Source: JAJEFO01 sp009843725
Lineage (GTDB): Bacteria > Pseudomonadota > Alphaproteobacteria > Rhodobacterales > Rhodobacteraceae
Length of the DNA stretch: 64,000 bases
Reading direction: 5' to 3'
NCBI GenBank assembly: GCA_965243215.1
Contig: CBDEUJ010000005.1
Coordinates: forward strand, 1,116,001 to 1,180,000
Part shown: in pieces, positions 33,484-41,587 of the stretch
Layout: the number at the start of each line of letters is the position of its first letter
Position numbering within the stretch: position 1 is the first letter of the stretch
Made by a program: the position numbers and the translations under genes
The notes under the pieces: generated by a model
Database searches by the model: none
What the model was told of the DNA's origin: nothing
What the model saw: only the letters and a program-made list of their open reading frames with translations

Positions 33484-34887
33484 CTACGTGACGACCTGAT
33501 CTCCTTCGATTATGGCCTTGGGCAGTGTCACTATGAAGGTTGTGCCGTCAGGCCCGGTTCGCCCAAGCGACAACTGGCCGCCGTGACCGCGCGCAAGCTC
33601 CGCGGAGATGGCAAGACCCAGCCCCGCTCCACCCTTCGAGACACCACCCTGAAACGGCGTGAAGAGATGTTCCCTTGCACGTGACGGCAATCCCGGCCCC
33701 GTGTCGCTGACCTCAATCCGCCAGCACGTGTCATCCTCGGTCGCCGCAATGCGGACTTCTCCGTCGCTCTTGGTCGCCTCGATCGCCTGCCTGGCGTTGC
33801 GAACAAGATTGGACAGAACGCGATAGAGTTGTTCGGCATCGGCGCGCAGGGTCATTCCAGGCGGTATTTCGGCCTTGAACGCGACGCTTTCCATTCCGGT
33901 GGCCAGTTGTTCGGCATCGACGACATCCTCCACAATGGCGGAAAGATTGATCAGCATGAGGGCCGGTGAGGGCTCTTCGGCTTTGCCAAATGCCAACGTG
34001 CGTTCACAAAGATGCACGGCGCGACTGATCGAGTTCATCAGCTTGGGCAGCATCCGGGCGACAACCGGATCGTCGGAAGCTTCTATCCGGTCCGCGAAGA
34101 GTTGCGCGGAAGTCAGGATGTTTCTCAGATCATGGCTCACTTTGGCGACCGCACTTCCAAGCGAGGCCAGGCGCTCCTTGTGCCGCAGCACGGAGGTCAG
34201 TTCGGTCTGCATTGACTTCAACGCCGCTTCGGCCTCGCCAATTTCGCCCGTGCGGGATGAGGGTTCAATGATGCGCCGCGCGTCTTCCGGCGCTTCGGCA
34301 TAGGATTGCATGGCAGAAACCACGCCCCTCATGGGTTTCACCATCAGCTGACGAACCGCGAAGAACAGAAGCGTGGCCGTCACGGCCGAGATGACCGCCG
34401 AGAGAATCAGGATTCGCAAGCCGTAGTCAAGCATCGCTTCCCGGAGCGGCCCGGTCGGCATGGTGACCTCGATCAGGAGCCCCGCATCCTGCACCGGATG
34501 CCCGATGACGCGCACGACTTCGGGGCCCGGCTTCAGCAACCTCGCCAGTGCATCGCGAATCAGAGCACCTGGCACCGGCTGGCGGGTGTCAAATGTGGCC
34601 GCCACCGGGCTGGGCATGTCCGATGACAGTACCAGTTCACGCACTTCGTTGCGGCGCAGCACGACATTGAAGACGCCTGCATTTTCCAGGAGCTCGCGTT
34701 CGAGTTCCAACTCAATGGCGTCTGCCGCAAGTCGGGCAAGCGAAGCGATTTGTGCCCGTTCCAAGCGGTCCGTCATGTAGTCCAGGCGGAATCGGGCAAC
34801 GGACGGCACGAAGATCAGCACTTCCGCCAGCATCACGAAGAGGACCGTCAGAACCAGGAATCGGCCGGAAAGCGTGTTCAGCAACAT
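33484..34887 (-). CDS. Membrane-bound sensor histidine kinase
   Basis: Two-component sensor of 467 residues. TM1 is about residues 9-29, a periplasmic loop of about 125 residues follows, TM2 is about 158-177, then HAMP (about 180-235). HisKA carries the phospho-accepting His252 in AKVSHDLRNILT; the ATPase part has LSNLVRNARQAIEA (N-box), IEVSDTGPGLPSR and GGAGLGLAISAELARGHGG (G-boxes). The signal is unknown. No response regulator is adjacent, so it is an orphan here. It follows the FAD oxidoreductase by 15 bases and ends the operon before the tRNA-Arg(TCG) promoter. Confidence 0.92.
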   Translation of the reverse strand: MLLNTLSGRFLVLTVLFVMLAEVLIFVPSVARFRLDYMTDRLERAQIASLARLAADAIELELERELLENAGVFNVVLRRNEVRELVLSSDMPSPVAATFDTRQPVPGALIRDALARLLKPGPEVVRVIGHPVQDAGLLIEVTMPTGPLREAMLDYGLRILILSAVISAVTATLLFFAVRQLMVKPMRGVVSAMQSYAEAPEDARRIIEPSSRTGEIGEAEAALKSMQTELTSVLRHKERLASLGSAVAKVSHDLRNILTSAQLFADRIEASDDPVVARMLPKLMNSISRAVHLCERTLAFGKAEEPSPALMLINLSAIVEDVVDAEQLATGMESVAFKAEIPPGMTLRADAEQLYRVLSNLVRNARQAIEATKSDGEVRIAATEDDTCWRIEVSDTGPGLPSRAREHLFTPFQGGVSKGGAGLGLAISAELARGHGGQLSLGRTGPDGTTFIVTLPKAIIEGDQVVT

Positions 34888-34902
34888 GACACTCTTCCAG
34901 CG

Positions 34903-36318
34903 CTACGGAAGGAACCGCTGGACAATCCCGACCACTCGCTTGACGGCTTGGCTTTCAAAGAGCTTGGGAGAGAAGTAGGCCCCCGCTGCCCGCTTGTTGA
35001 TCTCGCCCAGCGTCGGATAGGGCGCGACCATTGCCGCCACGCCACCCATCTTGAGGCCATTCGCAATTGCGAGCGCCCATACGCCAACGAGCTCCCCGGC
35101 CGCCTCGCCCACGATGGTCGCGCCGACCGGCCTGCCCTTGACCACCATGACCTTGACGAAACCGGACGTCTTCCGCGAGGCAATTGCCCGATCGTTCTCG
35201 TGATAGTCGAAACGAGCCACGTCAAGTGCGGAACCGTGGATCTTGCGGGCCTCGGCTTCGGTCGGTCCGACCTGTGCGAGTTCGGGGTCGGTGTAGGTCA
35301 CCCAAGGGATATGGGACGTCTTGGCCCTGGCCGGCAGGCCAAAGAGCATGGAGCGAATGATGACGCCCGCATGGTATCCAGCAACATGGGTGAACTGGAG
35401 ACCGCCGGCCGCATCGCCAATGGCGTAGACCTTGCGGTTCGAAATTGACCGGAGGCTCGCATTGACCTTCACCGCCCTGTCATGCGCGACATTGGCCTTG
35501 TCAAGATCGAGCGTCTCGATGTTCACCTTGCGGCCTACGGCCATGAGCAGATGAGAGCCCGTGAAACTTCCCTGGGTGGTCTTGACCGTGATCCGTCCGC
35601 CGCTTTCGCCGACTTCCTCTGCCAAGGCGTCCTCGACAATCTCAACGCCTTCGGCCCGCATCTTGTCCAGAACGACTTTCGCAGCCTCGGGATCGTCACG
35701 GCCCAGCGCCTTCAAGCCCTCGATCACGGTCACTTTCGAGCCAAGACGCACGTGCGCCTGCGCCATCTCCATTCCGATCGGTCCGCCTCCGATAACCAGC
35801 AGGTGTCCAGGGCGTTCGCGAAGATCAAAGATGTTCTCGTTCGTGTAGTACGTGACCTCGTCCACACCGGGGATCGGCGGAACGAAGGGCGACGAGCCTG
35901 TCGCGATCACGATGCGACGGGCGTCTATCACTTGATCGCCGGCCTGCACTTCGCTCGGGGAAATGAACCGCCCGTATTCCCGGATCACATGGACGCCGAA
36001 TCCCTCAAACCGTTCCTGGCTGTCTACCGGAGCTATCGTTTCAATGACCTTGTGCACGTGATCCTTGGCCGCGGCATAGTTCACTTCCGGCGTGACGGGC
36101 GTCACGCCAAACGGTTCTCCCGCATTCATGGAATGTGCCTGCTTGGCCGCGGCAATAAGGGCCTTCGACGGCACGCACCCGAAATTCAGGCAGTCGCCTC
36201 CCATCTTGTGGCCTTCGAGAAGAACGACCCTCGCACCCATCTGGCTGGCTCCGGCCGCAACTGAAAGCCCGCCGGAACCGGCGCCTATGACGAGTATGTC
36301 CGTCTTGATCCGTTCCAT
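34903..36318 (-). CDS. FAD-dependent pyridine nucleotide-disulfide oxidoreductase
   Basis: A 471-residue class I disulfide oxidoreductase, resembling mercuric reductase and dihydrolipoamide dehydrogenase; the electron acceptor is unknown. The FAD motif is DILVIGAGSGGLSVAAGASQ at 7-26. The redox-active pair is Cys43/Cys48 in GGDCLNFGCVPSK. The NAD(P) motif is LVIGGGPIGMEMAQAHVRLG and the second FAD segment is VYAIGDAAGGLQFTHVAGYHA. It lacks the heavy-metal-associated N-terminal domain and the C-terminal Cys pair of true MerA. It is one base apart from the TVP38 gene. Confidence 0.88.
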   Translation of the reverse strand: MERIKTDILVIGAGSGGLSVAAGASQMGARVVLLEGHKMGGDCLNFGCVPSKALIAAAKQAHSMNAGEPFGVTPVTPEVNYAAAKDHVHKVIETIAPVDSQERFEGFGVHVIREYGRFISPSEVQAGDQVIDARRIVIATGSSPFVPPIPGVDEVTYYTNENIFDLRERPGHLLVIGGGPIGMEMAQAHVRLGSKVTVIEGLKALGRDDPEAAKVVLDKMRAEGVEIVEDALAEEVGESGGRITVKTTQGSFTGSHLLMAVGRKVNIETLDLDKANVAHDRAVKVNASLRSISNRKVYAIGDAAGGLQFTHVAGYHAGVIIRSMLFGLPARAKTSHIPWVTYTDPELAQVGPTEAEARKIHGSALDVARFDYHENDRAIASRKTSGFVKVMVVKGRPVGATIVGEAAGELVGVWALAIANGLKMGGVAAMVAPYPTLGEINKRAAGAYFSPKLFESQAVKRVVGIVQRFLP

Positions 36319-36319
36319 C

Positions 36320-37045
36320 TCAGAACGCCTTTCCGCGTATGGCCTTGATCACGATAGGGAGCGCCGCAAGCGCGCAGAGGCCGAGAATCGGCAGAAGGAT
36401 CTGCGGCTCGAAAATGATGCCGAGATTCGGGGTTTCGCCACGGGCAAAGACCTCGCCCAGCCCCGCACCAACCGACGTATAGACCACGCCCCCCGGGATG
36501 ATGCCGATGAAGGTCGAGATCACGAAGCGGCGGAGCGGAACTCCAAGAAACGAGGGCAGCAGGTTTGCGACGAAGAACGGCACCGCCGGAACGAGACGGA
36601 TCAGGAAAAGCATGGACCACTGGTTGCTGTCGATCCCGTCCTTGATCGCCTTGATCGCGCCCTCCGAGGTGTCCAGCTTGCGTTCCAGCCTTTCGCCAAA
36701 ACCCATGCGTGCAGCCAGGAATATCGCCGTCGCCCCGATCGTTGCAGCGGTGACGTTGAAGAGCGCGCCCGGAAACGTGGAAAACAGAAACCCGCCCGTC
36801 AGCGTCGCGATGGTGGCACCCGGAAGCGAGAATGCGACGATCACGACATAGGCCGCAATGAACACGAGAACCGTGAGCAGGTAGTTCGCATCCCGGAAGG
36901 CGATCAGCATCTCGCGGTTGTCCGCCAGCGCCTGAAAGCTGAGATGATCTCGCAAGGTGAATGCACCCACAGCTGCAACCACCAGAATGATCAGAAGCGG
37001 CAGGCGCTTCGCGAGCCTGCCGAACGGAGATGTCTCGTTGCTCAT
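36320..37045 (-). CDS. TVP38/TMEM64-family membrane protein
   Basis: A 241-residue polytopic protein of the DedA/VTT (TVP38/TMEM64) family. Family members are implicated in lipid scrambling and membrane homeostasis, though the transported lipid here is unknown. About five to six hydrophobic segments are visible. The VTT signature is near residues 65-165 (FSLPGATIATLTGGFLFS, MGFGERLERKLDTSEGAI and LVPAVPFFVANLLPSFLGV). It begins an operon with the FAD oxidoreductase and the sensor kinase. The set suggests a membrane redox-stress function, which is an inference. Confidence 0.88.
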   Translation of the reverse strand: MSNETSPFGRLAKRLPLLIILVVAAVGAFTLRDHLSFQALADNREMLIAFRDANYLLTVLVFIAAYVVIVAFSLPGATIATLTGGFLFSTFPGALFNVTAATIGATAIFLAARMGFGERLERKLDTSEGAIKAIKDGIDSNQWSMLFLIRLVPAVPFFVANLLPSFLGVPLRRFVISTFIGIIPGGVVYTSVGAGLGEVFARGETPNLGIIFEPQILLPILGLCALAALPIVIKAIRGKAF

Positions 37046-37202
37046 AGTCAGTCCCTTATAATCATCACTCTGGGCGAATTTCCATGCCGCATTCGTAATG
37101 AAACAGTTGTTGTCAAGGCCTTCATTCCTTTCCGGCGCAACTCAAGATTGACCCACATCGGGGTTGAACCGACATCGTCGGAACAAACCGGAGAATACCG
37201 CC

Positions 37203-37529
37203 GTGTTGAACTTCAGCGATGTCGAAGCGCCTTCGGACGAGAAGGCTACCAACAACCAGGAAATGCGGGTGAGGCCAAGCGACAAGGAGCGCGTGTCACG
37301 CGCGGCCGAGTTGACGGGCGTGAGGCTGGCGACATTCGTCAGGGTGTCTGCGGCACGGGAGGCCGAGCGGTTTCTGCGTGAACATCAAACCACGGTGCTG
37401 TCGAAGCGGGACCGGCCGACTCTGCTGCAGGCGCTCGACAATCCACCGCCGCCGACAATGGCGGCCGGGGAGGCGGTTCGCCGCGTGCTCGCGGTCGAAG
37501 CTTGGCGCCACGACAACGACGATGCGTAA
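37203..37529 (+). CDS. DUF1778-like (TacA-type) antitoxin, orphan
   Basis: About 108 residues. From residue 21 it has the ribbon-helix-helix pattern of DUF1778/TacA antitoxins: EMRVRPSDKERVSRAAELTG, LATFVRVSAAREAERFL, LSKRDRPTLLQALDNPPPP. TacA proteins neutralise GNAT toxins that acetylate aminoacyl-tRNA. The GTG at 37203 (after GGAG) is preferred, but an ATG at 37263 and a TTG at 37164 are possible. No toxin gene follows: 256 bases without a frame lead to rpmH. It is therefore an orphan or a transcription factor of its own. Confidence 0.62.
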   Translation: MLNFSDVEAPSDEKATNNQEMRVRPSDKERVSRAAELTGVRLATFVRVSAAREAERFLREHQTTVLSKRDRPTLLQALDNPPPPTMAAGEAVRRVLAVEAWRHDNDDA

Positions 37530-37704
37530 AGAGGATGGCAAGATCGCGTCGCGTGGAAATGTGCGCATCGGGCGTTCGTGCAGGTGAGGCGACTAGAGGC
37601 GCGTGTCAGGTGCATCGAGACGGAGCGGAAAGGAGCGCTCCTGCAACCAGCCAGCGGCCTGAGCTTCCATTGCCAACTTCTGCGATGGAATCATCGCCCG
37701 GACG

Positions 37705-37733
37705 TTGACATGGCGAAATGATCCGCCTATTGG
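37705..37733 (+). promoter_or_regulatory. Candidate rpmH promoter
   Basis: TTGACA (37705-37710), 17 bases, TATTGG (37728-37733), 52 bases before the rpmH ATG. A perfect -35 at optimal spacing fits a strong growth-linked promoter for the rpmH-rnpA-yidD unit. Confidence 0.65.
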
Positions 37734-37785
37734 CCGGGCCTTGGAACAGTCAGGCCCGATTCCGCGGCCGAATTGGAGAGCTCAG

Positions 37786-37923
37786 ATGTCCAAACGCACT
37801 TTCCAGCCGTCGAACACGGTCCGCAAGAGGCGCCACGGATTTCGTGCTCGCATGGCAACCAAGGCTGGTCGCAGGATCTTGAATGCCCGCCGTCGACGCG
37901 GCCGGAAAAAGCTGAGCGCCTGA
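37786..37923 (+). CDS. rpmH: 50S ribosomal protein L34
   Basis: L34 of the large ribosomal subunit, at the tunnel region of 23S rRNA. 45 residues, very basic: SKRTFQPSNTVRKRRHGFR near the N-terminus and NARRRRGRKKLSA at the end, as in the family. The ATG follows GGAGAG by about seven bases. It heads the rpmH-rnpA-yidD unit found in most bacteria. Confidence 0.97.
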   Translation: MSKRTFQPSNTVRKRRHGFRARMATKAGRRILNARRRRGRKKLSA

Positions 37924-38046
37924 CTGGCTTCTTGCATACGGGGTCTCCTGCGAACCCGCCCCGGCACGCCTTCAATCCTTGTGCAGACTGTCGGTCGTGA
38001 AGCGATCTTCCGGTATTGACCATTCCGACTTACACTTCCGATCATC

Positions 38047-38394
38047 ATGCAGACCAACGGAGTCATCGCGCTCAGGAAACGCGCCGACTACCTCAAGGCC
38101 GCGGCCGGCATGCGTCGCAGCACGCCCGGATTCGTACTCCAGATCCGAAACCGCGGCGAGGAGGATCCGGAGAGCATTCGTGTCGGAATCACCTGCTCGA
38201 AGAAAGTTGGAAATGCCGTGACCCGCAACCGTGCCAAAAGACGACTTCGTGAAGTGGCGCGCCTGATACTGCCCGAACATGGCCGGAACGGCTTTGACTA
38301 CGTCCTGATCGGACGTCGCCACGAGGCAGCCAGCCGCGACTTCGCAACAATGCTCGAAGACCTGAGACATGCTCTGGCCGAGGTCCACAAGTGA
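38047..38394 (+). CDS. rnpA: Ribonuclease P protein component
   Basis: Basic protein that helps RNase P RNA remove tRNA 5' leaders. 115 residues, family length. The RNR signature RNRAKRRLREVAR is near residues 59-71, preceded by GITCSKKVGNAVT. RADYLKAAAG at the N-terminus is typical. The stop TGA overlaps the GTG start of yidD. Confidence 0.95.
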   Translation: MQTNGVIALRKRADYLKAAAGMRRSTPGFVLQIRNRGEEDPESIRVGITCSKKVGNAVTRNRAKRRLREVARLILPEHGRNGFDYVLIGRRHEAASRDFATMLEDLRHALAEVHK

Positions 38395-38615
38395 GTCCGC
38401 TTGCCTGGATCCTGGCTCTGCTCGTCCGGGCATACCGGCTGACTCTCAGCCCGTGGATCGGGCATCATTGCCGCTTTCAGCCCACATGTTCGGCATATGC
38501 ACTGGAGGCACTTGAAAGACACGGCGGCGTCAAGGGCGGCTGGATGGCACTGAAGCGCATTCTCCGATGTCATCCATGGGGTGGAACCGGTGTCGACAAC
38601 GTGCCCGACCCGTAG
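38391..38615 (+). CDS. yidD: Membrane protein insertion efficiency factor YidD
   Basis: A 74-residue YidD protein, which associates with the inner membrane and aids YidC-dependent insertion. The GTG start overlaps the rnpA stop as GTGA. Seen are the amphipathic helix LLVRAYRLTLSPW, the cysteine set PTCSAYALEALERHG and GGWMALKRILRCHPWG. In most genomes yidC follows directly; here yidC lies 4.6 kb further on. Confidence 0.95.
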   Translation: MSPLAWILALLVRAYRLTLSPWIGHHCRFQPTCSAYALEALERHGGVKGGWMALKRILRCHPWGGTGVDNVPDP

Positions 38616-38682
38616 TTTCGCCAAGCCAGAGTGCGTGCATCGGAACGGACGGAACCAGCAAGAAAGTCAGCGGGCCGGTTTC

Positions 38683-38707
38683 TGTGCTGTGCCGGGACCG
38701 CAGCACA
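38683..38707 (+). terminator. Small hairpin after yidD
   Basis: TGTGCTG (38683-38689) pairs with CAGCACA (38701-38707) across an 11-base loop and is followed by AAAT. It sits between yidD and the candidate promoter of the HNH gene, so it may insulate the two units. Confidence 0.35.
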
Positions 38708-38719
38708 AAATCACAGGTC

Positions 38720-38748
38720 TTGACGGCCTGAATCGACACGCCATAAGC
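38720..38748 (+). promoter_or_regulatory. Candidate promoter of the HNH/PLD-ATPase pair
   Basis: TTGACG (38720-38725) is followed by 17 bases and ATAAGC, or by 18 bases and TAAGCG at 38744. Transcription would start only about ten bases before the first ATG (38766), so either the transcript is near-leaderless or a Met at 38781 is used. Confidence 0.4.
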
Positions 38749-38765
38749 GGCAATGCAGTTTCAGC

Positions 38766-39455
38766 ATGAAAGCTGAACCCATGTCGCTTGAAGAAGCCGA
38801 TGATGCGTTCTGGGCACCACGAGAGTGTTTGCGGAATCCGATTCCCGAGATTTTCGAGGCGGCGATGCTGCTCGACCGTGCTGTCGCGCATCACATGGCT
38901 GGCAACCGAAACGAGGCCGCTCGCCTGATCCTGCAAACCGACAGGGATGACATAAGGGCCTTCACGGAATCCCTCTGGGGATCGAAGGCGGCAAATCCTG
39001 ACCAACCAACATACATCCGGTGGCGTTCCATCTCTGGATTGCCCGAACCGGCCGAAGGGAACCTTGACAGGAAACGAGAGCCGAACCGCTCTGACGAGCA
39101 CGCAATCGTGGCACGCTGGGGTCGCCATTGCGTCTACTGCGGCGTGCCGTTGATCCGAAACGCCATACCGAAGGCATTGCAGGCCGCTTATCCCGATCTC
39201 ATGATCTGGAGCCCCAGCAACAGAAACGCGGAGCAGCATGCCGCATTCCAGTTGATGTGGATGCAATTCGATCATGTTGTCCCGCACAGCAGGGGCGGGC
39301 GAACGGACATCGAGAACGTCGTGGTGACGTGCGCGCCATGCAACTACGGGAAGGGAGACTGCATGCTTGAGGAGCTCGGCCTCAACGATCCGCGTTTGCG
39401 CCCGGCAGTCCGAACATCTTGGGACGGACTCGAACGGATGCTCATTGACGGCTGA
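38766..39455 (+). CDS. HNH endonuclease, accessory island
   Basis: A 229-residue predicted HNH nuclease with no recognised family name. The C-terminal domain holds the zinc pair Cys122/Cys125 (CVYCG), the catalytic core Asp169-His170 in QFDHVVPHSRGG, Asn184 in IENVVV, and the second zinc pair Cys189/Cys192 (CAPCN). The first 110 residues are a helical region without a known domain. It could cut DNA non-specifically or at a recognised site. The next gene, 40 bases on, encodes a PLD/P-loop ATPase, so the two probably act together. There is no strong ribosome-binding site; starts at 38766 or 38781 are possible. Confidence 0.82.
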   Translation: MKAEPMSLEEADDAFWAPRECLRNPIPEIFEAAMLLDRAVAHHMAGNRNEAARLILQTDRDDIRAFTESLWGSKAANPDQPTYIRWRSISGLPEPAEGNLDRKREPNRSDEHAIVARWGRHCVYCGVPLIRNAIPKALQAAYPDLMIWSPSNRNAEQHAAFQLMWMQFDHVVPHSRGGRTDIENVVVTCAPCNYGKGDCMLEELGLNDPRLRPAVRTSWDGLERMLIDG

Positions 39456-39495
39456 AGCACTCTTGGGATCCACAAGCCAATTGAGGACAAACCAG

Positions 39496-41535
39496 ATGTC
39501 GAAATACGCGAGCATGCGAGACACCGGGGACACTGACGCTCCCGAGCTGTTCGGGTCGGACGCCGCGTGGACGCCGACACAGGTGCTCGATGCCCGGGCG
39601 TTGGGAGTGCGCCATTTCGATCTCGACGAGTTCGCGCGGTACCGCTGCATTCGGATACTCACCTATTCGGCAAGCGTGCCAATGCTCGTCTCGCTGCTCG
39701 AACAGTTCGAAGACGCAAGCGTCGAGGTGGTGATGGGCCATTCGCGAACCGTGAACGACATGGCCGCACTCATTGCGCTGCAGACGGTCGCGCTGGAAGA
39801 CGTTCGTAAGGCGATTCAGAGCATTTCCGTGTCGCGCAGGGAGGAGATTCTCGGCCGCATTCGCAACGGCAGCTTGCGAGTGCGGGTGGTCGAGGGCCAT
39901 GTTTCGCATGCGAAGATCTACCTGCTCTCAGATGGGCCGGATGGATGCCGTTCCGTACTGACCGGCTCAGCCAACTTCTCGACATCGGCTTTGCTCGGCG
40001 ACCAGCACGAGGTGCTCATGCGGTTCAATGACGATCTCGCTTGGGACCATTTCGAGGACCAGTATCGACGCGTCCGAGATCATGCATCCGCCGAGCTCCC
40101 GCTCGCGAAGCTCGCCGAAGACCGGCGCGACCCGGCAGAAGGCATGTCACCGGTCGAAGCGCCGGTGCTAGCACCCGACCGCGGGTTGCAGGTGATTCAG
40201 ATCGCGAAACCGGCTGAGGCCGAAGAGTCGGTCGAGCGGGGGCGGCGGCTGGAGAAGATTTACGATCTGGTACTGCCGGCGCTGCGCAAGGAAAGGCCGA
40301 AGACCGACAAGATGGCCGTCAGGCTGGATGCCACGATTCGCAAGCGGTTCTCCGGGATGATCCGGCGCCAGGCCAAGGGTCAGGCTGCCATCCACCCGAC
40401 CTTCTCCCTTGACCTGGACAGGCGGCAAGCCAACATCTGCGGTGCTGACTGGACTCTCGACGGCGAGGACGAGCAGGTGAGCCGGGACGCCGAAGCGCTG
40501 GTGACCTTCTGGGAAACCTACGGCGAGGCCTTTCGCGGCGACGTCGGGAAGTTGCAGAAGGACTATTTCGTATTTCTGTGCTGGATGTTCTTCTCGCCGC
40601 TCATATGCACGCTGCGTCGTCAGGCCGCGCTCGAGGACCGAGACGTCATCCGATATCCTAGGGTCGGGATCATCTATGGCAAGTCCAACTCCGGCAAGAC
40701 GCAGCTTGTGGATATCGTCGGGAAGTTCATGTTTGCGGATGATTTCCCGAACGCTGTCAGGACGCCAATGACAGGGTTGCTGCTGCGCGAGATCGACGCG
40801 TCATACCGACGCATGCCCGCCTTCTTCGACGACATCGGCTGGCGTCGTTTCCGGGACCATGCGCCGGAATTCATCAAGGACGAAACCTTGCCGCCGCACG
40901 ACGAGACCCCATGCATGGTGGTCTCGATGAATGCCCGGGTCGGCGCATTCCCGGACGAAGTCGCGAAGCGGTGCCTCCTGATCTACAGTTCTGCCTCGCT
41001 CCCCAGCGAAGACGAGGACGGCCGCATCGCCATGGCCAACCGACTAGCCACGATCGTGCCCACCACACATCTCTACCGACGCTATCTGCGCACGGTGCTG
41101 GACCGCCTCGACGCGGACGGCGGCGACTGGCTTCGGCTGTCGTCGGAAGTCTTGTCAGGCATCCTGATCGAGTTTGGCCATGATCCTGCATGGGCTGGCC
41201 CGGTCACCTGGCAGGAGTACGCATCCACGCGGTACGATGCCTTGCGAGAGCAGTTGCGCAGCCTTCTCGATCCGGCGCGGCGCCAGGCAACCCGCCCGGC
41301 AACCGACAGCGAGGGCTGGTTTGCCGAGGGAGGCAAGGTCTGGATCCGGGTCGGGACCAACAGTTTCGGGCATCCCGACTTCGAGTGGCGGGATCTCCCG
41401 ACCTACATGCTGCACGAGCACGAGAGCCGCGCAGCCGAGTTCGTGCTCGACGTCAAGGCGGTCGAGAATTTCCTGGGGGCAAGACTTGAGCAGCCACGCT
41501 GGCGTTTCCCGTTTCGGTTGGGGTTCGCGAGGTAG
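39496..41535 (+). CDS. PLD-domain/P-loop NTPase fusion, accessory island
   Basis: A 679-residue protein I do not recognise as a named family. The N-terminal part (about 30-190) is phospholipase-D-like with one HKD half-site: His138 and Lys140 in SHAKIYLL and GSAN at 157-160. Such domains often bind or cut DNA; one copy implies dimerisation. A linker of about 90 residues leads to a P-loop ATPase (about 330-540): Walker A GKSNSGKT at 395-402, Walker B MPAFFDDIGW with Asp445/Asp446, sensor Asn479 in VSMNA, and a basic KRC at 491-493. The motif spacing suggests an AAA+ or SF3-helicase-like motor. A C-terminal domain (about 600-679) is unassigned. GAGG lies nine bases before the ATG. It is paired with the HNH gene. 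Confidence 0.8.
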   Translation: MSKYASMRDTGDTDAPELFGSDAAWTPTQVLDARALGVRHFDLDEFARYRCIRILTYSASVPMLVSLLEQFEDASVEVVMGHSRTVNDMAALIALQTVALEDVRKAIQSISVSRREEILGRIRNGSLRVRVVEGHVSHAKIYLLSDGPDGCRSVLTGSANFSTSALLGDQHEVLMRFNDDLAWDHFEDQYRRVRDHASAELPLAKLAEDRRDPAEGMSPVEAPVLAPDRGLQVIQIAKPAEAEESVERGRRLEKIYDLVLPALRKERPKTDKMAVRLDATIRKRFSGMIRRQAKGQAAIHPTFSLDLDRRQANICGADWTLDGEDEQVSRDAEALVTFWETYGEAFRGDVGKLQKDYFVFLCWMFFSPLICTLRRQAALEDRDVIRYPRVGIIYGKSNSGKTQLVDIVGKFMFADDFPNAVRTPMTGLLLREIDASYRRMPAFFDDIGWRRFRDHAPEFIKDETLPPHDETPCMVVSMNARVGAFPDEVAKRCLLIYSSASLPSEDEDGRIAMANRLATIVPTTHLYRRYLRTVLDRLDADGGDWLRLSSEVLSGILIEFGHDPAWAGPVTWQEYASTRYDALREQLRSLLDPARRQATRPATDSEGWFAEGGKVWIRVGTNSFGHPDFEWRDLPTYMLHEHESRAAEFVLDVKAVENFLGARLEQPRWRFPFRLGFAR

Positions 41536-41587
41536 CTGGCCTGCGCCGTCCCTTGTCCTGCAATCCTGAATTCACTATTGCCTCACC

